From: Burkholderia sp. S171
GTDB lineage: Bacteria > Pseudomonadota > Gammaproteobacteria > Burkholderiales > Burkholderiaceae
Length of the DNA: 64,000 bases
Direction of reading: 5' to 3'
NCBI RefSeq assembly: GCF_009766085.1
Contig: NZ_LMUF01000026.1
Span: 62,460 to 126,459 of the forward strand
The notes beneath the pieces are model-generated. The model worked only from the letters and a program-made list of their open reading frames with translations. It was not told the origin of the DNA and did no database searches. This document shows, piece by piece, positions 38,150 through 47,368 of this stretch. The stretch's first letter is position 1. Each line of letters starts with the position of its first letter. A program made the position numbers and the translations under genes.

Positions 38150-39160
38150 ATGAAACGCAGAATGTTCCTCACACTGGTTGCCACGGCCACCGCAGCCAGC
38201 GCGACCATGTTCGCGGCGCCGGTGGCGCAAGCCGCCGACGACGTCAAGATCGGCTTCCTGGTGAAGCAACCCGAAGAACCCTGGTTCCAGGACGAATGGA
38301 AATTCGCCGAAATGGCGGCCAAGGCGAAGGGCTTCACGCTGGTGAAGATCGGCGCGCCGTCGGGTGAAAAGGTGATGAGCGCGATCGATAACCTCGCCGC
38401 GCAAAAGGCACAGGGTTTCGTGATCTGCACGCCTGACGTCAAGCTCGGACCGGGCATCGTTGCGAAGGCTAAGGCTGCCGGACTGAAGATGATGACGGTG
38501 GATGACCGTCTGGTCGACGGCTCGGGCAAGCCGATTGAATCGGTGCCTTACATGGGTATTTCGGCATTCAATATCGGCAAGCAAGTGGGCGATGGCATTG
38601 CGGCCGAGATCAAGAAGCGCGGCTGGAACATGGCCGAAGTCGGCGCTATCGACGTGACGTACGAACAGCTTCCGACCGCACATGACCGCACCGCTGGCGC
38701 AGTCGAAGCGCTGGTCGCAGCGGGCTTTCCGAAGGCCAATATCGTAATGGCGCCGCAAGCCAAGACCGATACTGAAAACGCCTTCAACGCAGCCAACATC
38801 GCGTTGACGAAAAACACCCAGTTCAAGCATTGGGTGGCGTTCGGCCTGAACGACGAAGCCGTGCTCGGCGCAGTGCGTGCTGCAGAAGGCCGTGGCTTCA
38901 AGGCGGACAACATGATTGGCGTGGGTATCGGCGGTTCGGATTCGGCGTTGAACGAGTTCAAGAAACCGAACCCGACCGGCTTCTACGGCACGGTGATCAT
39001 CAGCCCGAAGCGTCATGGCGAAGAAACATCGGAACTCATGTACACATGGATCAAGGACGGCAAGGAACCGCCGCTCGTGACGCTGACGACCGGCATGCTG
39101 GCAACGCGTGACAACGTGGGTGAAGTGCGCGAAAAGATGGGCCTGGCATCGGCTAAGTAA
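38150..39160 (+). CDS. araF: L-arabinose-type ABC transporter, periplasmic binding protein
   Basis: A 336-residue periplasmic sugar-binding protein. Signal peptide [17 protein letters not shown] to the AQAADD cleavage region, then [41 protein letters not shown] and [13 protein letters not shown], which follow E. coli AraF closely through the whole length. AraF-type proteins bind L-arabinose, D-galactose and D-fucose, compatible with the neighbouring galactonate-pathway genes. GGAG precedes the ATG. It is the first of the three importer genes araF-araG-araH. Confidence 0.92.
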   Translation: MKRRMFLTLVATATAASATMFAAPVAQAADDVKIGFLVKQPEEPWFQDEWKFAEMAAKAKGFTLVKIGAPSGEKVMSAIDNLAAQKAQGFVICTPDVKLGPGIVAKAKAAGLKMMTVDDRLVDGSGKPIESVPYMGISAFNIGKQVGDGIAAEIKKRGWNMAEVGAIDVTYEQLPTAHDRTAGAVEALVAAGFPKANIVMAPQAKTDTENAFNAANIALTKNTQFKHWVAFGLNDEAVLGAVRAAEGRGFKADNMIGVGIGGSDSALNEFKKPNPTGFYGTVIISPKRHGEETSELMYTWIKDGKEPPLVTLTTGMLATRDNVGEVREKMGLASAK

Positions 39161-39193
39161 GGTCTTTTCGTATCAGGTATTGGTAGAGCAACA

Positions 39194-39227
39194 CGGATCG
39201 CAGCGTCTCTTAAGGCGTTGCGGTCCG
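39194..39227 (+). other. Intercistronic stem-loop between araF and araG
   Basis: CGGATCGCA (39194-39202) pairs with TGCGGTCCG (39219-39227), nine pairs with one G-T wobble. Such stem-loops after binding-protein genes often protect the upstream mRNA so that binding protein is made in excess over the ATPase and permease. Confidence 0.5.
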
Positions 39228-39248
39228 CACGAATTCCAAGGAGGCGAT

Positions 39249-40766
39249 GTGTCAGCGACGCTGCGTTTTGACAATATCGGTAAGGTTTTTCCAGGCGTGC
39301 GCGCGCTCGACGGCGTGTCGTTCGACGTCAACGCCGGCGAAGTGCACGGCCTGATGGGCGAGAACGGCGCGGGCAAATCGACTTTGCTGAAAGTGCTGGG
39401 CGGTGAATATCAGCCGGATTCCGGGCGTGTCCTGATCGATGGCAACGAGGTGAAATTCGGCAGCGCGGCTGCATCGATTGCGGCGGGTATCGCGGTGATT
39501 CACCAGGAATTGCAATACGTGCCCGATCTCACGGTCGCAGAAAACCTGCTGCTCGGTTCTTTGCCGAACACGTTCGGCTGGGTGCACAAGCGCGAAGGGA
39601 AAAAGCACGTGCGCGAGCGGCTTTTGCAAATGGGTGTGGATCTCGACCCGAACGCAAAGCTCAAGAAGCTTTCCATTGCGCAACGGCAGATGGTGGAGAT
39701 CTGCAAGGCGCTGCTGCGCAATGCACGCGTGATTGCGCTCGATGAACCCACGTCGTCGCTGTCGCATCGCGAGACGGAAGTGCTGTTCAAGCTCGTGCGC
39801 GAGCTGAAAGCGGACAACCGCGCGCTGATCTACATCTCGCACCGCATGGACGAGATTTACGAGCTGTGCAATACATGCACGATTTTCCGCGATGGCCGCA
39901 AGATCGCGTCGCACGCGAATCTGGCCGAGGTTCCGCGCGATACGATGGTGCAGGAAATGGTCGGGCGTGAAATTGCGGATATCTACGATTACAAGCCACG
40001 CGAGCTCGGCGATGTGCGCTTCTCCGTGAAGAATGTGGAAGGTCATGCGCTGCGTGAACCGACGAGTTTTGAAGTGCGCCGCGGCGAGATTGTCGGCTTC
40101 TTCGGGCTGGTGGGCGCGGGACGCAGCGAACTGATGCACCTCGTCTACGGCGCGGACCATAAGAAGGCCGGCACGATCGAGCTGGATGGCAAGCCGATCA
40201 AAGTCCGCAGCGCGGGTGAAGCGATCAGGCATGGCATCGTGATGTGTCCAGAGGACCGGAAAGAAGAGGGCATCGTGGCCATGGCTTCGGTGTCGGAGAA
40301 CATCAATATCTCGTGCCGCCGGCATTACTTGCGCGCCGGTCTGTTCCTGGATCGTAAGAAAGAAGCCGAAACCGCCGACCGTTTCATCCAGTTGTTGAAG
40401 ATCAAGACGCCGAGCCGCAGGCAGAAGATTCGCTTCCTCTCGGGTGGCAATCAGCAGAAAACCATTCTGTCGCGCTGGCTCGCTGAGCCGGAACTAAAGG
40501 TTGTGATCCTCGATGAACCCACGCGCGGTATTGACGTGGGCGCGAAGCACGAGATCTACAACGTGATTTATCAACTGGCCGAACGCGGCTGCGCGATCGT
40601 GATGATTTCGTCTGAACTCCCGGAAGTGCTGGGGGTATCGGACAGGATCCTGGTCATGCGGCAAGGGCGGATCGCGGGCGAATTGCTGCGCGGGAAGGCG
40701 ACCGAAAAATCAGTGCTGAATCTTGCGCTGCCTGTGCAATCCGAACCGACTGCGCAGGCAGCCTGA
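39249..40766 (+). CDS. araG: L-arabinose-type ABC transporter, ATP-binding protein
   Basis: A 505-residue double ATPase of the sugar ABC (CUT2) type. The first half has Walker [17 protein letters not shown], signature [16 protein letters not shown] and Walker [16 protein letters not shown]; the second half has the degenerate loop [11 protein letters not shown], signature [16 protein letters not shown] and [20 protein letters not shown]. It tracks E. coli AraG along its length. The start is taken as the GTG at 39249, which follows a perfect AAGGAGG (39238-39244); in-frame codons upstream belong to the end of araF in another frame. Confidence 0.92.
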   Translation: MSATLRFDNIGKVFPGVRALDGVSFDVNAGEVHGLMGENGAGKSTLLKVLGGEYQPDSGRVLIDGNEVKFGSAAASIAAGIAVIHQELQYVPDLTVAENLLLGSLPNTFGWVHKREGKKHVRERLLQMGVDLDPNAKLKKLSIAQRQMVEICKALLRNARVIALDEPTSSLSHRETEVLFKLVRELKADNRALIYISHRMDEIYELCNTCTIFRDGRKIASHANLAEVPRDTMVQEMVGREIADIYDYKPRELGDVRFSVKNVEGHALREPTSFEVRRGEIVGFFGLVGAGRSELMHLVYGADHKKAGTIELDGKPIKVRSAGEAIRHGIVMCPEDRKEEGIVAMASVSENINISCRRHYLRAGLFLDRKKEAETADRFIQLLKIKTPSRRQKIRFLSGGNQQKTILSRWLAEPELKVVILDEPTRGIDVGAKHEIYNVIYQLAERGCAIVMISSELPEVLGVSDRILVMRQGRIAGELLRGKATEKSVLNLALPVQSEPTAQAA

Positions 40767-40793
40767 AGTAATAAAGTGGAGATGGAGGACATC

Positions 40794-41786
40794 ATGGAAG
40801 TCAGGGAAAATATTACCAACACGCTGGTGCCAGCGAAAAACGACAAGCAGCGGTGGTGGCAGCAGATCACCGAATACAGCCTCGTCGTGATCTTCGTCTT
40901 GATGTTCATCACGATGTCGCTCACGGTCGATCACTTCTTCTCGATCGAGAACATGCTCGGCCTGGCGCTGTCGATTTCGCAGATCGGCATGGTCGCTTGC
41001 ACGATGATGTTCTGCCTCGCATCGCGGGATTTCGACTTGTCGGTGGGATCTACGGTCGCGTTCGCCGGCGTGCTCTGCGCGATGGTGCTGAACGCCACGG
41101 GCAACACCTTTATCGCGATTATTGCGGCGGTGGCGGCGGGGTCGGCTATCGGCTTCGTGAACGGCGCGGTGATTGCGTACTTGCGGATCAACGCGCTGAT
41201 TACTACGCTGGCTACGATGGAAGTGGTGCGCGGGCTTGGGTTTATCGTGTCGCATGGACAGGCGGTGGGCGTGTCGTCGGATACGTTTATCGCGCTCGGC
41301 GGCTTGACCATGTTCGGCGTATCGCTGCCGATCTGGGTCACGCTGGCGTGTTTCATCGTTTTCGGCGTGCTGCTGAATCAAACCGTGTACGGACGTAATA
41401 CGCTTGCGATCGGCGGTAACCCGGAAGCGTCACGGTTGGCGGGTATTAATGTGGAACGCACGCGCATCTGGATCTTCCTGATCCAGGGCGCAGTGGCAGC
41501 GCTCGCCGGGGTGATTCTGGCGTCGCGGATTACGTCGGGACAACCGAACGCCGCAGACGGCTTCGAGCTCAACGTGATTTCTGCGTGCGTGCTCGGCGGC
41601 GTGTCGCTGCTCGGCGGCCGCGCGACCATCTCGGGCGTGGTGATCGGCGTGCTGATCATGGGTACGGTCGAGAACGTGATGAACCTGATGAACATCGACG
41701 CGTTCTATCAGTACCTCGTGCGCGGCGCGATCCTGCTTGCCGCTGTGCTGCTCGACCAGTTGAAGAATCGCGGCTCGCGCGACTAA
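40794..41786 (+). CDS. araH: L-arabinose-type ABC transporter, permease
   Basis: A 330-residue inner-membrane permease with about ten helices. RDFDLSVGSTVAFAGVLCA, AVIAYLRINALITTLATMEVV and SACVLGGVSLLGGRATISG are hallmarks of the CUT2 (RbsC/AraH) permease family. GGAGG (40784-40788) lies 5 nt before the ATG at 40794, which is preferred to the ATG-like codon 18 bases upstream. It directly follows araG, completing the importer. Confidence 0.92.
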   Translation: MEVRENITNTLVPAKNDKQRWWQQITEYSLVVIFVLMFITMSLTVDHFFSIENMLGLALSISQIGMVACTMMFCLASRDFDLSVGSTVAFAGVLCAMVLNATGNTFIAIIAAVAAGSAIGFVNGAVIAYLRINALITTLATMEVVRGLGFIVSHGQAVGVSSDTFIALGGLTMFGVSLPIWVTLACFIVFGVLLNQTVYGRNTLAIGGNPEASRLAGINVERTRIWIFLIQGAVAALAGVILASRITSGQPNAADGFELNVISACVLGGVSLLGGRATISGVVIGVLIMGTVENVMNLMNIDAFYQYLVRGAILLAAVLLDQLKNRGSRD

Positions 41787-41816
41787 ATTCGGCGATTCAA
41801 TGTGGGGTTGAAACAG

Positions 41817-42608
41817 ATGTCCAGTTCAGTCGATAAAAACCTCGCGCGCTATCCGAGCCTCGCCGGCAAAGTGGTGCTGATCACCGGCGGCGCGACGGGC
41901 ATTGGCGCGGCGTTCGTCGAGCATTTCTTCGATCAGGGCGCGAAGGTCGCGTTCTTCGATATCGATACCAATGCCGGCGAAGCGCTCGCGGATCAACTCG
42001 GCGCGGATCCGGCCGACGGGCAATTCCGGCCGATGTTCCTGCGCGTGGACCTGACGAATATCGACGCGTTGCGCAAAGGTATCGCCGATGTGCGCAGCAC
42101 GCTTGGCCTCATCAGCGTGCTGGTGAACAACGCGGCAAACGACAAGCGTCATAAGATTGAAGACGTGACGCCGGAGTTCTACGACGCCGGTATCGCGGTG
42201 AATCTGCGCCATCAGTTTTTCGCGGCGCAGGCGGTGATCGACGATATGAAGCAGCTCGGCGGTGGCTCGATCGTGAACCTCGGCTCGATTAGCTGGATGC
42301 TTAAACAAGGCGGTTTTCCGGTGTATGTCACGGCGAAAGCGGCGGTGCAAGGCATGACGAATGGCCTCGCTCGCGATCTCGGCCCGTTCAATATCCGGGT
42401 GAATTCGTTGGTGCCGGGATGGGTGATGACAGACAAACAGCGTCGCTTGTGGCTCGACGAAGCGGGCAAGCGCGCGATCAAAGAAGGCCAGTGCATTGAT
42501 GCGGAATTGCTGCCCGTGCATCTTGCGCGCGCCGCATTGTTCCTGGCATCGGACGACAGCAGCATGATGACCGCGCAGGAAGTGGTCATTGACGGAGGCT
42601 GGGCATGA
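41817..42608 (+). CDS. SDR-family aldose 1-dehydrogenase (XylB-like)
   Basis: A 263-residue SDR likely to oxidise an aldose to its 1,5- or 1,4-lactone. It has VVLITGGATGIGAAFVEHF, VLVNNAANDKRHKIEDVTPE, NLRHQFFAAQAV, NLGSISWMLKQGG and YVTAK (catalytic Tyr/Lys), and ends EVVIDGGWA. The NDKRHK-DVT, NLRH and GSISW blocks are strikingly like Caulobacter XylB (xylose dehydrogenase), so an oxidative pentose or galactose role is likely. Start at ATG 41817 after a GGGG-containing purine stretch. Its TGA overlaps the lactonase ATG. Confidence 0.85.
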   Translation: MSSSVDKNLARYPSLAGKVVLITGGATGIGAAFVEHFFDQGAKVAFFDIDTNAGEALADQLGADPADGQFRPMFLRVDLTNIDALRKGIADVRSTLGLISVLVNNAANDKRHKIEDVTPEFYDAGIAVNLRHQFFAAQAVIDDMKQLGGGSIVNLGSISWMLKQGGFPVYVTAKAAVQGMTNGLARDLGPFNIRVNSLVPGWVMTDKQRRLWLDEAGKRAIKEGQCIDAELLPVHLARAALFLASDDSSMMTAQEVVIDGGWA

Positions 42609-43483
42609 AAGCGCAACTGCTGATCGACAGCCAATCCGCGCTGGGTGAAGGCGCGACATGGTGCGCCGCGACCGGGCGTTTTTACTGGACGGACATTGAA
42701 GGCGAGCGTTTGTGGCGCTACGATCCCCGCGATGCCAGCCGCGTTTCGTTCGACATGCCGGAACGGCTTGCATGCTTCGCGTTATGCGCCGATGCTGACG
42801 TGCTGCTGCTCGGCTTGGCTTCACGGCTCGCGTTCTTTAGTTTGAAGACTGGCGCTATTGAAACGATCATGCCGGTGGAAGCCGATCTGCCGACTCGCAT
42901 CAACGACGGCAAATGCGATCGACAAGGCCGCTTCGTGTTCGGGACGAAACACGACGTGGCGAAGGCGGAGAAGATCGGCGGGTTTTATCGATTGAACCCT
43001 GATTTATCGCTTGAGCGTTTGCCGCTCGGCGAGTGCGCGATTTCGAATAGCATCGCGTTCAGTCCGGACGGCTCGCGCATGTACTACTGCGACTCGCCGG
43101 AACGTGTGATTCGTGTTTGTGACTACGATTCGTTTGCCAATCAGCGCGTGTTTGTCGAACTGACGGATGCGAGCGGCGAGCCGGATGGTTCTGCAGTCGA
43201 TAGCGATGGCGGCTTGTGGAACGCGCAGTGGGGCGGCAGCCGCGTGGTGCGTTATGACGCCGATGGCGGCGAAACAGCGCGTATCGAGGTTCCAACGGCG
43301 CAGCCAAGCTGCGTCGCGTTCGGCGGAGCGCAACTCGACACGGTGTACATCACGAGCGCGCGGGTCGGATTGGATGCGGCCGCGTTGCAGGACGATCCGC
43401 ACGCGGGTGCGGTTTTTATTGCGACGCCGTCGGCGAAGGGTATCGCCGAGCCGGTGTTTCGCGGGCATAGCCACACGCATTGA
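42605..43483 (+). CDS. SMP-30/gluconolactonase-family sugar lactonase
   Basis: A 292-residue six-bladed beta-propeller lactonase. It has ALGEGATWCAATGRFYWTD with the metal-binding Glu, RINDGKCDRQGRFVFGTK with the Asn/Asp site, ISNSIAFSPDGSRMYYCDS, and GEPDGSAVDSDGGLWNAQW with the catalytic Asp, the standard SMP-30 metal-site set. It should open the lactone made by the adjacent dehydrogenase. ATG overlaps the dehydrogenase stop by 4 bases. Confidence 0.9.
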   Translation: MKAQLLIDSQSALGEGATWCAATGRFYWTDIEGERLWRYDPRDASRVSFDMPERLACFALCADADVLLLGLASRLAFFSLKTGAIETIMPVEADLPTRINDGKCDRQGRFVFGTKHDVAKAEKIGGFYRLNPDLSLERLPLGECAISNSIAFSPDGSRMYYCDSPERVIRVCDYDSFANQRVFVELTDASGEPDGSAVDSDGGLWNAQWGGSRVVRYDADGGETARIEVPTAQPSCVAFGGAQLDTVYITSARVGLDAAALQDDPHAGAVFIATPSAKGIAEPVFRGHSHTH

Positions 43484-43652
43484 GCGGGTTGGCTCGGCGG
43501 GGCGCTACATGCCGCGCCGCAGACCCGCGGTATCACCTTGCACGCACAATACGAGGCGGCGCGCACGACGCGCTGCCCGCAGCTTCCCGGGCACGCTGGA
43601 GCCTCAGGCCAGAACCACGGGATCGATCGCCTCTCGTTCGGAGTCAGCCACC

Positions 43653-44762
43653 ATGACCGTTGCCCGTCCAGCAGTAAGCTCCACGCCTCCTTCGGCGTCG
43701 TCCCGGGCTGCTGCGCCCACCCGCCGTTCGAAGCTTGCCGCCGCGACGGAACCGCCGATTCGTCCCGGGCCCGCCACGTCGGTTGTCGCGATGGGCGGCG
43801 CGGGTGTCAACGGTTGCATCACGCTCGCGAACGCACAACTACGCCTCGATATCGCGCCGGCGCTTGGCGGCGGCATCACGCGCTTCGACTGGCGTAGCGA
43901 CGGCGCGCTCGTGCCGATCTTCCGGCCGTGCCTCGCGCCCAGCGCGGCCACCGATCCGAACGAGCTCGCGTGTTATCCGCTGCTGCCGTATTCGAATCGC
44001 ATCGGCGGCGGGCGGTTTCAGTTTCTCGGACGCGGTGTCGATGTGCCGTGCAACCGGCCCGGCGAGCCGCTGCCCCTGCATGGCGACGGCTGGCTCGGCG
44101 CGTGGGACGTGGCGTCGGAGAGTTCGACGCACGTGCGGCTCACGCTCGATCGCCGCGATGGCGCGCCGTATTCCTATCTGGCGACCCAGTCGTTCACGCT
44201 CGAAGCGTCGACGCTGGTGGTGACGCTTTCTATTGAGAATACCGGGCGCGATACGTTGCCGTTCGGGCTGGGATTGCATCCGTTCATCACGCGTGAAGCC
44301 GATACCGAATTGTCTGCTGCCGCCGACGGCTTGTGGCTTTGCGGCGATGATTTCCTGCCGATCCGGCACGTTCCGGCCCCGCCCGCGTGGCAATTCGGCG
44401 TGGCTTACCCCATGCCCGCCGCGATGGTGAACAACGCGTTCACCGGATGGAGCGGGCGCACGAGCGTGATGTGGCCGAAGCGGCGGTTGTCGCTGACCAT
44501 TTGCGCCGATACCGATTACTACGTGCTCTACGCGCCGGCTGGCCAGAATTTCTTTTGCTTCGAACCCGTCGATCACCCGATCAATGCAGTGAATCTGCCC
44601 GGTGGCGGCGCGGCGCACGGCATGACGGTGCTGGCGCCGGGCGAAAGCCTGACCCGCGAGTTCAGTTTTACCGTCGAACGATCGGGGGAAGCCAAGCGGC
44701 GTGGGCGGCCCAAGCAGCCCGCGGGGCAGAAAGCGCGCAAGACGGCGGCGGCGGTGCGATAG
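43653..44762 (+). CDS. Aldose 1-epimerase (mutarotase)
   Basis: A 369-residue galactose-mutarotase-superfamily protein: [49 protein letters not shown] with the catalytic His, [12 protein letters not shown], and a C-terminal Glu in [14 protein letters not shown]. It interconverts sugar anomers before oxidation. The N-terminal 50 residues are Ala/Ser/Pro/Arg-rich and not conserved-looking; GGAG (43640-43643) supports the ATG at 43653, though 43791 is an alternative. The C-terminus is basic ([16 protein letters not shown]). Last gene of the sugar locus. Confidence 0.85.
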   Translation: MTVARPAVSSTPPSASSRAAAPTRRSKLAAATEPPIRPGPATSVVAMGGAGVNGCITLANAQLRLDIAPALGGGITRFDWRSDGALVPIFRPCLAPSAATDPNELACYPLLPYSNRIGGGRFQFLGRGVDVPCNRPGEPLPLHGDGWLGAWDVASESSTHVRLTLDRRDGAPYSYLATQSFTLEASTLVVTLSIENTGRDTLPFGLGLHPFITREADTELSAAADGLWLCGDDFLPIRHVPAPPAWQFGVAYPMPAAMVNNAFTGWSGRTSVMWPKRRLSLTICADTDYYVLYAPAGQNFFCFEPVDHPINAVNLPGGGAAHGMTVLAPGESLTREFSFTVERSGEAKRRGRPKQPAGQKARKTAAAVR

Positions 44763-44835
44763 CGCTGTCAGAAAGCGTGGCGGCGGCGCGTTAAAATGCG
44801 GGATCGCTTATTTGCCCTCTCGCCCCCGGATGCCC

Positions 44836-45651
44836 ATGTCTTTTATCGAATCGCTCAATGCCGCGTGGTCGCGGACCCAGTCCCTGCTCTGCGTCGGGCT
44901 TGATCCGGAGCCTTCCCGGTTTCCGGGCGCATTCAACGGGCGCGCTGATTCGATCTTCGATTTTTGCCGTCAAATTGTCGACGCTACGGCGCCGTTTGCC
45001 TGCTCGTTCAAACCGCAGATTGCGTATTTTTCGGCGCATCGGGCGGAGGATCAGCTTGAGCAGTTGATCGCGCATATTCATGCCGAGCATCCGGGATTGC
45101 CTGTCATCCTGGATGCCAAACGCGGCGATATCGGCAGCACCGCCGAGCAATATGCGATCGAAGCGTTTGATCGATACAAAGCCGATGCCGTCACTGTTAA
45201 TCCGTATATGGGCTTTGATTCCGTTCAGCCGTATCTGGAACATGACGGGAAGGGCGTGATCGTTTTGTGCCGCACGTCGAATGCCGGTGGCTCGGATCTG
45301 CAATTTCTTAACGTCGATGGAACGCCGCTGTATCAGGTTGTGGCGCGGCTCGCGGCTGAGAAGTGGAATGCGAGTGGCCAGTTGGGGCTTGTGGTTGGGG
45401 CGACGTTTCCGCGGGAGATTGAGGTCGTGCGGTCTATTGTTGGCGATATGCCGTTATTGATTCCGGGCATTGGTGCGCAGGGCGGAGATGTTGAAGCGAC
45501 GGTTCGCGCTGGGCGGGATTCTTCGGGTAAAGGCGGGATGCTGATTAATTCTTCGCGCGCGATTATCTATGCCGGCAAGGGCGATGATTTTGCTGATGCG
45601 GGGGCGCAAGCGGCGCGGCGAACACGCGACGCTATTAATGCGGTGGTTTGA
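44836..45651 (+). CDS. pyrF: Orotidine 5'-phosphate decarboxylase
   Basis: Last step of UMP synthesis. The 271-residue protein is of the longer group-2 PyrF type found in Burkholderia: [20 protein letters not shown], the catalytic segment [18 protein letters not shown] (Asp-Lys-Asp), [18 protein letters not shown], and [13 protein letters not shown]. Two close ATGs (44830, 44836) are possible; MSFIESLN at 44836 is the usual family start. It is the last core gene before the accessory region. Confidence 0.94.
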   Translation: MSFIESLNAAWSRTQSLLCVGLDPEPSRFPGAFNGRADSIFDFCRQIVDATAPFACSFKPQIAYFSAHRAEDQLEQLIAHIHAEHPGLPVILDAKRGDIGSTAEQYAIEAFDRYKADAVTVNPYMGFDSVQPYLEHDGKGVIVLCRTSNAGGSDLQFLNVDGTPLYQVVARLAAEKWNASGQLGLVVGATFPREIEVVRSIVGDMPLLIPGIGAQGGDVEATVRAGRDSSGKGGMLINSSRAIIYAGKGDDFADAGAQAARRTRDAINAVV

Positions 45652-45699
45652 GGTTGTTACAGGCTGAACAGTGCCGGCTTCGAATCGTCGCGACCGGGC

Positions 45700-45757
45700 A
45701 GGTACCGACCCATAACGGTCATCCAATTGTTTTCGTAACGGACATTCGATTTATCAT
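45700..45757. repeat. Degenerate copy (right half) of the dispersed mosaic repeat
   Basis: CCGACCCATAACGGTCATCC, then a TT-rich patch and CGGACATTC, keeps the order and spacing of the CGACCC...CATCCGAATTT...GCGGCCGTTC landmarks of the better copies at 55900 and 59384. It lies just past pyrF, at the core/accessory boundary. Confidence 0.4.
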
Positions 45758-45851
45758 CTCTGCGATGATCGAACTATCAGCCGCGATGAACCAGGACAGC
45801 GAACCTCTGCAGCCATCGGCCATACGCACCACGGTGGCCTAATGGCTTAGT

Positions 45852-46298
45852 GTGACCGCAGCGACCACTTATATGACTGCCTCAGGGTTTCCGCACGTAA
45901 TCGCGCAGCGAGCTTCGGATGGACTGCTATACCCGCTGCGGCAAACACTTTTGGTTCTTCTCTCAGACTGCGGCCTCATCTTCGTCATTTGGTTGCCGGC
46001 TGCGTTCTTTTCCGTTCTGCCATGCGTTCTGCTCAAACTCCTGGCCCGCCGATACCGCCTTCGAAATCCGCTTTTTTACGTTTTTATGGGATGTTGTTTA
46101 GCGCTTCTCACTGTCGCTCCCATCATTTGGGCAACATCTGGTTTGACGTGGTACACAGATCCCCCGAACCCTCCACCGCCCCCCACGTTTTGGCAGGAAT
46201 TCCATTCGATGGCAAACATATTCGCGGTGGCGGGCGCCCTGGCTGGCCTGACGTACTGGATCGCAGCGGGTCGCCATTTCGGCCGGAAGCCTGTCTAA
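45852..46298 (+). CDS. Hypothetical membrane protein
   Basis: A protein of up to 148 residues with three strongly hydrophobic segments (LLVLLSDCGLIFVIWLPAAF, FYVFMGCCLALLTVAPIIWA, FAVAGALAGLTYWIAAG) and a proline-rich loop (DPPNPPPPPTFW) between the second and third. I do not recognise a family. The start may be the GTG at 45852 or the ATG at 45873; neither has a clear Shine-Dalgarno. It is an orphan flanked on both sides by repeat copies. Confidence 0.6.
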   Translation: MTAATTYMTASGFPHVIAQRASDGLLYPLRQTLLVLLSDCGLIFVIWLPAAFFSVLPCVLLKLLARRYRLRNPLFYVFMGCCLALLTVAPIIWATSGLTWYTDPPNPPPPPTFWQEFHSMANIFAVAGALAGLTYWIAAGRHFGRKPV

Positions 46299-46382
46299 CT
46301 TTAGCTTCGCGGATCTCGCTGTCCAGCGTCCTGCCGCCCGAATCCAGTCCGATGCTGAACCGAGCTGGTGGCCCGGTGTTGA

Positions 46383-46613
46383 TCACACCTCACCGACGCA
46401 AGTCGACCCATACGCGACAGTAGATTTTTCCGGGAAGCGGCCGTTCAATTTGCATCCCACGCACCCAGCGCGGTCTGGCTAGTTGACACGACTGACATCG
46501 TGCGACGCCGTTTAGCCGTAGCGCAAATTCAGCAACCGCGAACGAAATTTGTCACACTCGACGATATGCTGCCAGAAGCACGCGCCGCATTCGAGTTTAT
46601 TGAAGTGGCGTGA
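46383..46613 (+). pseudogene. Coding-like remnant without a start
   Basis: A 77-codon open frame closed by TGA at 46611-46613 has no ATG at its beginning and no Shine-Dalgarno. Its last 50 residues look protein-like (WLVDTTDIVRRRLAVAQIQQ, then VTLDDMLPEARAAFEFIE). The first part coincides with a dispersed-repeat copy at 46395-46450, so it may be the 3' end of a gene truncated at the repeat edge. Family not recognised. Confidence 0.3.
46395..46450. repeat. Degenerate copy (right half) of the dispersed mosaic repeat
   Basis: GTCGACCC followed by TAGATTTTTCCGGGAAGCGG and CCGTTCAA shows the same landmark order as the copies at 55900-55981 and 59384-59465, with about half the positions conserved. 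Confidence 0.45.
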
Positions 46614-46640
46614 GCGCACATGCTTCGAGGGGACGAGATA

Positions 46641-47312
46641 GTGGCCTATGATGGATTAATGGAAACGAATTACCTTCCGTATGTCGTTGCGATAGGAGCC
46701 TCCGGAGCGGAGGGGCTCAACGACATCGTGGACCTTCTCAGCGCATGGCCCGATGAGCTTCAAGCGGTGGTGATGGTTGTTCTACATCGCTCCAGCGATG
46801 AAATCAGCCATTTACAACAAATCCTGAGTCGCCGTTCAGCGCTGCCGATCGTCGTCGCGAAGGCAGCCCAGGTACTCTTGCCGAACATCTGCTACATCGG
46901 AGAGCCGAATCAGGCACTCTCACTGTCGACCGAGCGTCGGGCTTTCCTCGTCGAGGGAACTGATAATCGCCTGAGGAATCGAACGGTCGATACACTATTT
47001 GAATCTATCGCTCTTCACGCGGGCGAGCGGGCCGTCGGCATCGTTCTTTCCGGTGCACTCGATGACGGGTCGCGCGGATTGGCCGCCATTCACGCTGCGG
47101 GGGGACTGACGATGGTACTCGACCCGGCCCACAAACCAATTGGAATGCAGCAAAACGCCATCGACTATGACGGTCCGATCGGCTTCATTGGAAACGGGTT
47201 GGCGATCGCTGCAGCACTTGAGAATGCGTTAGCGCATGGCGGATGCAAGCTACCAATCGAAGATACATCGACTAATGGGGCTGCCCCGGATACTAAGATA
47301 GAAGTGAAATGA
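46641..47312 (+). CDS. Stand-alone CheB-type methylesterase-like protein
   Basis: A protein of about 223 residues consisting of a CheB catalytic domain alone, with no receiver domain. The triad positions are kept: Ser in VVAIGASGAEGLNDIV (normally GASTGG), His in VVLHRSSDEISHLQ, and Asp in GIVLSGALDDGSRGLAAI. The altered residues after the Ser make activity uncertain. Start choice: GTG 46641 has GAGGGG about 8 nt upstream; an in-frame ATG at 46620 lacks one. It is convergent with, and related to the N-terminal domain of, the large hybrid kinase next door. Confidence 0.72.
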   Translation: MAYDGLMETNYLPYVVAIGASGAEGLNDIVDLLSAWPDELQAVVMVVLHRSSDEISHLQQILSRRSALPIVVAKAAQVLLPNICYIGEPNQALSLSTERRAFLVEGTDNRLRNRTVDTLFESIALHAGERAVGIVLSGALDDGSRGLAAIHAAGGLTMVLDPAHKPIGMQQNAIDYDGPIGFIGNGLAIAAALENALAHGGCKLPIEDTSTNGAAPDTKIEVK

Positions 47313-47368
47313 CGTAGGCATGCCCCTTGGATGCGCGAGGTGTAACTGACGTCAAGCGCTGTCAATCG

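Noticed and set aside
45652..45760. tRNA or attachment site at the core/accessory boundary
   Set aside because: No cloverleaf-forming sequence or direct repeat pair was found after pyrF; only a degenerate dispersed repeat is there.
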